Source of the DNA: Stomorhina lunata
Taxonomy: Eukaryota > Arthropoda > Insecta > Diptera > Rhiniidae
DNA length: 64,000 nucleotides
NCBI GenBank assembly: GCA_933228675.1
Contig: OW121743.1
Span: 115,369,781-115,433,780 of the forward strand
Direction of reading: 5' to 3'
Numbering within the stretch: the first letter of the stretch is position 1; each line of letters begins with the position of its first letter. The position numbers were made by a program, and so were the translations under genes. Below the pieces are notes generated by a model. It was not told the DNA's origin and did not search any database. It worked only from the letters and a program-made list of their open reading frames with translations. This document shows positions 55,831-64,000 of the stretch, piece after piece.

Positions 55831-56180
55831 AAATGGGGATGTTAATTAGAAGCTTTGATTTATAACCAATAAAATATTTTCTGTGCGGAGCAGTTTTAAA
55901 GATAATTTGATGAAATTTGGCACATATCATTTTTTTGATAGTGGGACCATGGCTATTGAAATTCGTCAAAATCGGTTCATAATTTATGGTACCGTCATTA
56001 GAAGAAATGGGGATGTTAATTAGCCCCCAAGAACCTTTGATCTGAAACCATTAAAATATTTTTTGTGCTGAGTAGTTCTAAAGATAATTTGATAAAATTT
56101 TGTACATATATTTTTTTGACAGTGGGCCATGGCTATTGAAATTCCTCAAAATCGGTCCATTACTTATGGTACCTCCCATG
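55831..56180. repeat. 174-bp tandem duplication at the start of repeat copy 3
   Basis: AAATGGGGATGTTAATTAG occurs at 55831 and again at 56005. Each is followed by CATTAAAATATTTT-like and AGATAATTTGATxAAATTT sequence and a GGACCATGGCTATTGAAAT-like stretch. The unit includes both flank and element sequence, so the duplication happened after insertion. Confidence 0.75.
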
Positions 56181-56668
56181 GGTCCCACTTCCCGGAATTT
56201 TTATTTTGGCAACAAATATCAATATTTTTTCATGAAATTAAAAACAAATACTGCTTTTGTAAACCAAAATCACAGTACCAAATTTTTCTAAAAATCGGTC
56301 CACATTTGACCATAGCTCCCATACAAACTCTTTTGTTAAAACGGCATAAATGCAACAAATATCACTAAAAATTTAAAATCGTAAATCTTAAGATAATGAC
56401 AATTTTAAGTTTATTTTTGTACACATAAATTTTGTAAAAACTGTAATCAATTTGCTAAATTTCAAGATAATCGGTCCACATTAGACTCAAGCCCCCATAT
56501 AAGTCGAAATGATGGAAACAGTTTAAATATATGTTTTGAGAAAATGTTTGCATGATGGCAAAATTTAGCAAATATTTGTCTTTATACAGGAAAAATAACA
56601 CCTTTGAACTTAATGGTGAAGGGTATCGTATGGTCGGGCTTGACCGACTATAGCAGTTTCTTACTTTT
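55870..56668 (+). mobile_element. CACCATAGGTGG dispersed family, copy 3 (5' end missing)
   Basis: The interior and 3' end of the family are present (ATTGAAATTCCTCAAAATCG, ACATTTGACCATAGCTCC, GGTGAAGGGTATCGTATGGT, CTTGACCGACTATAGCAG). The CCACCATAGGTGG start is absent and replaced by the duplicated junction. Open frames at 56100-56291, 56129-56368 and 56455-56724 are repeat-derived. Confidence 0.75.
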
Positions 56669-59240
56669 TTAATTAAGAAAAATTTTCTTAAAAAACTTTT
56701 CATTAGAGAAATTTTACCATGCAAAAAATTTCGAACAAAATTTGTTATAAAAAATTTTTCATTTAAAACATTTTTTAGAACATTTTCGATAGAAAATTGT
56801 TCTTATGGAAATTTTTCTATAGAAAGTTTTTTGCTTGAAAACAAAATTTTTCGTTTTATATATTTTTTCTAATGAAAATTTTTAATTTTTAAAATTTTTG
56901 TGGAGAAAGTTTTTAGTTTTGAAATTTTTTGTACAAAAATTTTTGCTTTATAGAAAATTCTAGTCTTGGAATAAAAATTGTTTTCTATAAAAAACTTATC
57001 ATTTTAGAAATATTTTGTTTTCAAAAAATGTTCTATGGAAATTTTTGAAAGAGAAAACTCTTAGTTTTAGAAAATCTTTATTTCAATAAAATTATTCCTT
57101 ACAAAATTTGTGTATTAGCAATTTTTCTAAAGAAAATTTATTATTTAGGTAAATTTTCTATAGAAAATTTCTCGTTATAGAAAAGCAGTAATTTTTAAAA
57201 AATTTTCATTTAAAAAATTTTTCTTGTTATAATTTTTCTAATATAAAATCGAAATTTTTCACAAAAAAAATACTTTAAATGGCTGTAACTTTTTTATTAT
57301 GACTTTAAATGGAAATCTATCGAAATTTTGGGATCACTAAGATTTTTTATATAAAATCAATTTTTTTTTATATAAAAAAAAAACTTAAAATGGCTATAGC
57401 TTGTTTATTACGCGTTTATAAGGAAATCTAACGAAATTTTGGGATCATTATCATTTTTTTTATATAACATCAAATTTTTTCATAATAAATCGAAATTTTT
57501 TCACAAAAAAAAAAAAAATTTTTATCATGCGTTTAAATGCAAATCTAACAAAATTTTGGGATCACTCAAATTTTTCATATAAAATCAAATCTTTTCATAT
57601 AAAATTGAAATTTTTGATAAAAAAAAAACTTTAAATGGCTTTAACTTTGTTATTATGCATTTAAATGCAAATCTAACGAAATTTTTAGATCACTAACACT
57701 TTTCATATAAAACTTGTTCTAAAGAAAGTTTTTCATTTTGGAATTTTTTCTACAAAAAGTATTTCGTTTAGGAAATTTTTCCAGAGAAAGTTTCGTAGTA
57801 GAAAGTTTTACAATTTTATAAATTTTTCATTGAAAAAAAATCTCTTTACAAAATTTTTATTTTAGTAATTGTGTATTTTTTAATTTGCATTTTTTAAAAT
57901 TTTATAACATTTTTAACTTTTGGATCTTTTCAATAGAAAATTATTTATTTCGGAATTTTATTTATAGAAAATTTTTCTTTAAGCATTTTTTTGGTTTTAG
58001 AAAATTTCTCATTTAAGAGAATTTTTTAGGAAATTTTTTCTAGAGAAATTTTCGTAGTAGAAAGTTCTTTATTTTTATAAACTTTTCATTGAAAAAAAAA
58101 TTCTCTTTACAAAATTTTTATTTTAGTAATTTTGTATTTTTTAATTTGCATTTTTTTAAATTTTATAACATTTTTAACTTTTGGATCTTTTCAATAGAAA
58201 ATTATTTATTTCGGAATTTTATTTATAGAAAATTTTTCTTTAAGAATTTTTTTGGTTTTAGAAAATTTCTCATTTAAGAGAATTTGAGTACATGAATTTT
58301 TTAGGAAATTTTTTCTAGAGAAATTTTCGTAGAAGAAAGCTCTTCATTTTTATAAACTTTTCACTGAAAAAAAAATTCCCTTTACAAACTTTTTATTTTA
58401 GTAATTTTTTGAAAATTCTTGATTTAAGAAAGTTTTTTATTTTAAAAAAATTTTTCTTAAAAAAATCTCCGCTAACTCGTTCTTAATTTTAGACAATTTT
58501 AAAATTAAACAAATTTTTCTAAGGAACATTTTTAGTACAAAATTTGTATTTTTTTTAATTTTATAAAATTTTTGACTTTTGGATCTTTTCAATAGAAAAT
58601 TATTTATTTCGGAATTTTATTTGTAGAAAATTTTTCTTTAAGATTTTTTTTGGTTTTAGAAAATTTCTCATTTAAGGGAATTTTTGTACATAAATTTTTA
58701 TTTTACAAAATTTTGTTAAAATTTTTATATAAAAAATTATTTGTTTTAAAAAAATTTTATGCAAAAAACTTTTAGGTTATTTCTATTTTCTATATCAAAT
58801 TTTTCGTTATAAAAAAGTTGTTTCTTAAGAAAATTTTTTTAAAGAAAATATTTCAATAAAAAAATTTCTATACCTCAAAATTAAAAAAATAGTTTATTTT
58901 TCCATAAATAAAAAAATATAAAATTTTTAATTTTCTTATAAAAATTTCGCTACAAAAAATGTTTGAAATGGAAATTTTTATATTTTTCTATAAATGTAAA
59001 AATATAAAATTTTTAATTTTCTTGGAAATGGAAATTTTCCTATAGAAACATTCTTATGTTAAAAACTTTGTTTTAAAAAATTTTTTTAATATCGAAAATT
59101 TTGATTGTCATAACTTTTATATCAAAAATTATTTTTATAGAAAATTTTAAAGACAAAAAATTTTTTCTTAGAATTTTTTTTTTCAAATTAAAAATTCTTT
59201 CTAGAAATTGTTTTAATCGAAGGATATAAATAATCGTTAT
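56669..59240. repeat. Degenerate palindrome-related array I with higher-order repeats
   Basis: TTTTCTATAGAAAA is mostly decayed, but AAAATTTTT motifs recur at short spacing. Near 57270-57720 about four units of ~115-125 bp share ATGGCTxTAACTTTTTTATT and CGAAATTTTGGGATCACT. Near 57860-58690 a larger unit recurs: ACTTTTGGATCTTTTCAATA occurs near 57917, 58178 and 58575 (spacings about 261 and 398). The open frame at 58089-58277 is repeat-derived. Confidence 0.8.
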
Positions 59241-59249
59241 AAATTAATT

Positions 59250-60028
59250 ATACCCATAACCCCCATAGGTGGAAAGGGTATTATAAGTTTGTGCTGATGT
59301 ATGTAACGCAAAGATAAATGTGTCTTAGACCCACCTTTTAGTATACTCATAGGCTTAGAATCACTTTCTGAGTCGATTCAGCGATGTCCGTCCGTCCGTC
59401 CGTCTGGCTGGCTGGGCCCCCATGTAAACCTTGTAATCAAACTACAGGTCGCAATTCTAAAGATAATTTGATGATCATTTTTTTGATAATGGGGCCATGG
59501 CTATTGAAATTCGTCAAAATCGGTCCATTATTTATGGTACCTCCCATAGTTCCCATTTCCCGGAATTGATATATTGGCCACAAATATCAAAATTTTTTTC
59601 ATGAAATTTAAATCAAATACTGCTTATTTAAACTAAAATCACTGTCCTAAATTTCGTTGAAATCGGTCCACATTTGACCATAGCTCCCATACAAACTTTT
59701 CTTTAAAAACGCACTAAATGAGACAAAAATCACTAAAACGCTCGTAAATCTAAAGATTATGAGAATTTTAAGGTTATTTTTTGCATACATAATTTTTGTA
59801 ACAACTGTTATCAAATTTCGAGAAAATCGGTCCACATTTGACCCTAGCTCTGATATAAGTCAAAATGACAAAAACAGCTTAAATATGTAAGTTTTGAGAA
59901 AATGTTTGTATGATGGCAAAATTTAGCAAATATTTGTCTTTATACAGGAAAAAGAACACCTTTGACCTAAGTGGTGAAGGGTATCGTATGGTCGGTCTTG
60001 ACCGACTATAGCACTTTCTTACTTGTTT
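59250..60028 (+). mobile_element. CACCATAGGTGG dispersed family, copy 4
   Basis: It begins TTATACCCATAACCCCCATA-GGTGG, with decayed start bases, and ends GGTGAAGGGTATCGTATGGT, CGGTCTTGACCGACTATAGC and TTACTTGTTTC. It is collinear with 49722-50520, with one short internal deletion near 59470 (a ~20-base GAATTTGGCACA-like stretch is missing). Open frames at 59384-59569, 59647-59835 and 59879-60079 are repeat-derived. Confidence 0.75.
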
Positions 60029-60344
60029 CTTTATTAACTTGTAATTCAAAAATTCTTGAAAGAAATTTTTTAAGATCAAGAATTTTTTCGAGAAATTTTT
60101 TTAAATCCAAAATTCTTTCTAGTAATTATTTTAAGTAAAACTTTGTAAATAAAAAATTCTGTGTCGAAAAAAATATTTTCTAGAAGTTTTTTTAAATCAA
60201 AAATTATTTTTTTTAACGATGGGTATAAACAAGTTTAAATAGAATCTTCTTGTGGTAGCCAAATTTTCTAAATTAGAAAAAATTTTTCGATTTTTTATAA
60301 TTTTTGAGTTCAATTTTTTCTTAATAGAAAATAATATTTACGTA
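60029..60344. repeat. Degenerate palindrome-related sequence
   Basis: About 300 bp with AAAATTCTTxxTAGAAATTTTT-like units, probably a continuation of array I split by copy 4. The units have decayed too far to define a period. Confidence 0.5.
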
Positions 60345-60492
60345 AATACCGGAACGACCTATAGTTGACCTATAGTGCAATGTTCAGGCTATACGGTGGA
60401 TGAATTAGAACTTTCCAACCAAGCTCTAAAAGTGTTTGCCGGGTCATAAAAGATCTGTATGGTCTGGAATTATCTTGGTTGAACACAAAATC
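60345..60492 (-). pseudogene. Mariner transposase fossil (DD34D type), catalytic-core fragment
   Basis: On the minus strand the frame from 60492 reads D-F-V-F-N-Q-D-N-S-R-P-Y-R-S-F-M-T-R-Q-T and then L-L-E-L-G-W-K-V-L-I-H-P-P-Y-S-L-N-I-A-L before a TAG at 60370-60372. It matches the conserved mariner stretch with H-Q-D-N-A-R-P-H and H-P-P-Y-S-P-D-L-A-P. The second catalytic Asp is kept (Q-D-N). S-P-D has become S-L-N, and the third Asp region lies beyond the stop and is degraded. It is only ~130-150 bp, with no element ends visible, so it is an old fragment unrelated to the rosa-like element. Confidence 0.85.
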
Positions 60493-61870
60493 TTATAATT
60501 TACTTATAATTCTAGATGATTATAAACAATTTTCTATTGAACAAATTTTGTACGCAAAAAATTTTACCTCCACCCCTGCTTACAACAAATTTCAACTAAC
60601 AACGCACAAAGAGCAAGGTTTGATGTAAAAAAAAGTTAAATAAAAATTGTTTAAAAAATAAACAACTTTAACAAGTTTTTAGCCAAAATTGAATTCCTTT
60701 TATGCACAAAATTTCGTTTACTTTTTTTCAAGGTTTTAAGCTGTAAAAAATACTCAAAAAAGGTATCACTTCAAATTACAATACACGGAGGGAGTCAAAT
60801 AGTATTACTTGTAAAATTGAAAATTAGAATATAAAATTGCATACGAACTTCGTTACATGAAAAAGTTTAATGGCTAAAAGATAGACATGCCATCGTATTA
60901 AACTTTAAAATTTGACAAATCAATTTATGTGGCTGCGAAAGCTTTGACTAAGTTTTTTGAATATCAAAATTGAAATTAGTACAATTTTCATCAAAGAAGA
61001 TTTTATAAGTTTTTAGAATGTGTAAACAAATTAATCGAATTCTATTTGAATATGAATGAAATAAAAATTTCACATTATTGTATCACGAGTTGTAATTCCA
61101 TCCAAATGTCCAAAACTTCGATCTATGAAATGGTATCACTAAACACTTGTAATTTTTTAACACCAAGTGTAACTTTATGCCAAAATAAAAATTACCACAC
61201 CTTGAGAATTTCCTAATTGTTTTATATTACTTGCACTATATTTAGCCCAAAGAGGAAAAATTTTAACAAAAATAAAGAAATCGCAAAATAATTAAGTTAC
61301 TTATACTTAATCGATTTTCCATTTCACTGGCAATAACAAAACTTTTAGCTAATCTTGTTTATTGCATATTTCAATAGATTTTGCTTGTTACTTCGATATA
61401 ACAGCTACAAAAATTTCCCTATTGATCGTAATGTTGTTAAAAAATATTTGCTTATTTTACTATTTAAATTTTTATTGCAAAAGTGGTATTTTCACTCTTT
61501 CGAATTCTATTGTTCAAAAATTTTCTAGCAAAAAAAAAAAAAAAAACTAAACAAAAATTGCAATTGTAAAAAAGGAATTTTTTTCTGAAGCTGCTTTAGA
61601 TTAGTTTTGCTTTGTTAAAATAATCACGTTTTTAGATATGAACAATTTTTATGGCGGTTGCTATAAAACAAACTATAAAGATATTTGGGAAAAATGCTTT
61701 TGTAGCTTAATTTTTTAATGTGAATTTTATCTGAAAATTAAAACAAAGAAAAACTACAAAATAAAGTAATTTAACTACAGTAATGAATGGCTAAAGTATT
61801 TAAAACTGTTTAAAATGTAGTTCATAGTATTTAGATATTGGCTTGTTTACAGTTTACTTTTATGTAGTCA
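60493..61870. other. AT-rich unique segment
   Basis: About 1.4 kb with no recognisable gene. A poly-A tract lies near 61530-61546. The open frame at 61362-61550 ends in that tract and has no domain. Confidence 0.5.
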
Positions 61871-63820
61871 GGAATATAGAAAAATTTTTAACGAAAATTT
61901 TTCTATAGAAAAATTTTCTATAGAAAAATTTTTAACAAAAAATTTTCTATCGAAAAATTTTTAACAAAAAATTTTCTATAGAAAAATTTTTAATGAAAAA
62001 TTTTCTATAGAAAAATTTTTAACGAAAAAAATTCTATAGAAAAATATTTTACGAAAAATTTTCTATAGAAAAATTTTTAATTTCTATAGCAAAATTTTTA
62101 ACGAAAAATTTTCTAGCGAAAAATTTTTAACGAAAAATTTTCTATAGAAAAATTTTTAACGAAAAATTTTCTATAGAAAAATTTTTAACGAAAAATTTTC
62201 TATAGAAAAATTTTTAACGAAAAATTTTCTACGGAAAAATTTTTGTCTAACGAAAAATTTTCTATAGAAAAACTTTTGTTCAACGAAAAATTTTCTATGG
62301 AAAAATTTTTGTTTAATGAAAAATTTTCTTTAGAAAAATTTTTGTTTAACGAAAACTTTTCTATAGAAAAATTTTTGTTTAACGAAAAATTTTCTATAGA
62401 AAAATTTTTGTACAATGAACAGTTTGCTATAGAAAATATTTAGTTTAACGAACAATTTTCTATAGAAATTTGTTTAACAAAAAATTTTCTATAGAAATAT
62501 TTTTTTAACGAAAAATTTTCTAGAGAAAAATTTTTATTTAACGAAAAATTTTCGATAGAAAAATTTTTGTTAACGGAAAAATTTTCTATAAGAACATTTT
62601 TTTTTAACGAAAAATTTTCTATAGAAAAATTTTTGTTTAACGTAAACTTTTCTATAGAAATATTTTTGTTTAAAAAAATTTTTCTATAGAAAAATTTTGT
62701 TACAATGAACAATTTGCTATAGAAAATTTTAGTTTAACGAAAAATTTTCTATAGAAATTTTTTTACAAAAATTTTCTATAGAAATATTTTTTAACGAAAA
62801 ATTTTCGATAGAGATATTTTTTGGATGAAAAATTTTCTATAGAAAAATGTTTTTAACGAAAAATTTTTATGGAAAAAATTTTTTTATGAAAAATTTTGTA
62901 TGGAAAAAATCTTTTAACGAAAAATTTTCTATAGAAATAATTTTTTAATGAAATTTTTCTATAGAAATATTTTTTAACGAAAAATTTTCTATAGAAAAAT
63001 TTTTGTTTAACGAAAAATTTTCTATAGAAAAATTTTTGTTTAACGAAAAATTTTCTATAGAAAAATTTTTGTTTAACGAAAAATTTTCTATAGAAAAATT
63101 TTTGTTTAACGAAAAATTTTCTATAGAAAAATTTTTGTTTAACGAAAAATTTTCTATAGAAAAATTTTTGTTTAACGAAAAATTTTCTATAGAAAAATTT
63201 TTGTTTAACGAAAAATTTTCTATAGAAAAATTTTTGTTTAACGAAAAATTTTCTATAGAAAAATTTTTGTTTAACGAAAAATTTTTCTATAGAAAAATTT
63301 TTGTTTAACGAAAAATTTTCTATAGAAAAATTTTTGTTTAACGAAAAATTTTCGATAGAAAATTTTTGTTTAACGAAAAATTTTCTATAGAAAAATTTTT
63401 GTTTAACGAAAAATTTTCTATAGAAAAATTTTTGTTTAACGAAAAATTTTCTATAGAAAAATTTTTGTTTAACGAAAAATTTTCTATAGAAAAATTTTTG
63501 GTTAACGAAAAATTTTCGATAGAAAATTTTTGTTTAACGAAAAATTTTCTATAGAAAAATTTTTAACGAAAAATTTTCTATAGAAACATTTTTAACGAAA
63601 AATTTTCTATAGAAAAATTTTTAACGAAAAATTTTCTATAGAAAAATTTTTAACGAAAAATTTTCTATGGAAAAATTTTTAACGAAAGATATTTTATAGA
63701 AAAATTTTTAGCGAAAAGTTTTGAATAGAAAAACTTTTAACGAAAAATTGTTAATAAAAAAATTTTTATCGAAAAATTTTGTATAGAAAAATTTTTAACG
63801 AAAAATTTTTTATAGAAAAA
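61871..63820. repeat. Palindrome-core tandem array J, 29-bp and 33-bp units
   Basis: Two unit lengths are interleaved. The 29-bp unit is AACGAAAAATTTT + CTATAG + AAAAATTTTT (61871-62230 and 63545-63820). The 33-bp unit has an extra GTTT (about 62230-62450 and 62990-63545). The array is very homogeneous near 63000-63540, indicating recent amplification. Because 33 is a multiple of three and the unit is nearly its own reverse complement, open frames appear on both strands (62200-62415, 62243-62443, 62440-62712, 63003-63308, 63366-63554). These are not genes. Confidence 0.95.
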
Positions 63821-64000
63821 TTTCTTTTCGTTAAAAAGATTTTTCTATAAAAAATTTTTCGTTAAAAAAGTTTTTCTATAGAAATTTTTTGGTTAAAAAA
63901 TTTTTTCTATAGAAAATTTTTCGTAAAAATAAATTTTTTTATAGAAAATTTTTCGTCAAAACAATTTTTCTATAGAAAATTTTTCGATTTAAAAAAATTT
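63821..64000. repeat. Inverted continuation of array J
   Basis: From about 63821 the unit reads TTTTTCGTTAAAAAA with TTTTTCTATAGAAAA, the reverse complement of the preceding AACGAAAAATTTT units. The switch happens within a few bases (AAATTTCTTTTCGTTAAAAA). The array continues beyond the right edge of the window. Confidence 0.85.

Noticed and set aside
62200..63554. Apparent repeat proteins (N-E-K-F-S-I-E-K-F-L-F and similar) on both strands
   Set aside because: They arise from a 33-bp near-palindromic tandem unit whose length is a multiple of three. They are open on both strands and show no coding bias or start/stop context.
1..64000. CRISPR-like look: short palindromic repeats with spacers
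   Set aside because: The spacers are not unique but nearly identical within each array. Repeat and spacer mutate together, no cas genes or leader exist, and the DNA is eukaryotic with spliced exons. These are tandem satellites.
1..64000. tRNA, rRNA or other structured RNA genes
   Set aside because: No convincing A-box/B-box pair, cloverleaf or rRNA core sequence was seen on either strand by eye.

Overview
This window looks like nuclear, non-coding DNA of a higher fly (calyptrate dipteran, blowfly- or housefly-like). The evidence is two spliced exons of an insect nicotinic acetylcholine receptor alpha subunit with GT/AG splice sites, a mariner of the DD41D (rosa) type, a second mariner fossil, a hAT-like MITE, Helentron-like DNA and extreme A+T richness. 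Nothing bacterial or viral was seen. The species cannot be fixed from the sequence alone.

The only convincing host gene is on the minus strand at the left end. Exons at 4137-4431 and 2037-2217 encode the first part of the extracellular ligand-binding domain, including the whole Cys-loop. They join in frame and match the insect alpha3/alpha4 group best. The signal-peptide exon lies at higher coordinates and was not identified; the later exons lie left of the window. Much of the remaining 60 kb may therefore be the 5' intron or upstream flank of this gene, which is an inference.

Close to half of the window is tandem repeat arrays: 1-1035, 2701-4115, 4891-5890, 6855-9570, 11291-13970, 13971-15360, 16961-20725, 31721-34610, 35741-39600, 43951-48050, 56669-59240 and 61871-64000. 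Nearly all are built on the same 14-bp palindrome, TTTTCTATAGAAAA, but each array has its own spacer. The 13971-15360 array is a 19-bp satellite that keeps only half of the core. Most open reading frames in these arrays (peptides rich in F, K, N, I and S) are products of the repeat, not genes.

Between arrays lie transposable elements. These are a 666-bp hAT-like MITE (24125-24790), a Helentron-like element (28193-30752) and a 3.3-kb dispersed repeat (40318-43604). The last two are each interrupted by the same 1.45-kb element, in opposite orientations. A dispersed ~800-bp family with CACCATAGGTGG termini has copies at 49722, 51433, 55870 and 59250 plus fragments at 6721 and 52248. There is also the rosa-like mariner (53469-54767), which carries a frameshift and has lost a catalytic Asp, a mariner fossil (60345-60492), and a short MITE family of five copies in or beside the palindrome arrays. 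The remaining segments are AT-rich single-copy-looking DNA. A few short, unidentified open frames there are flagged as low-confidence leads.
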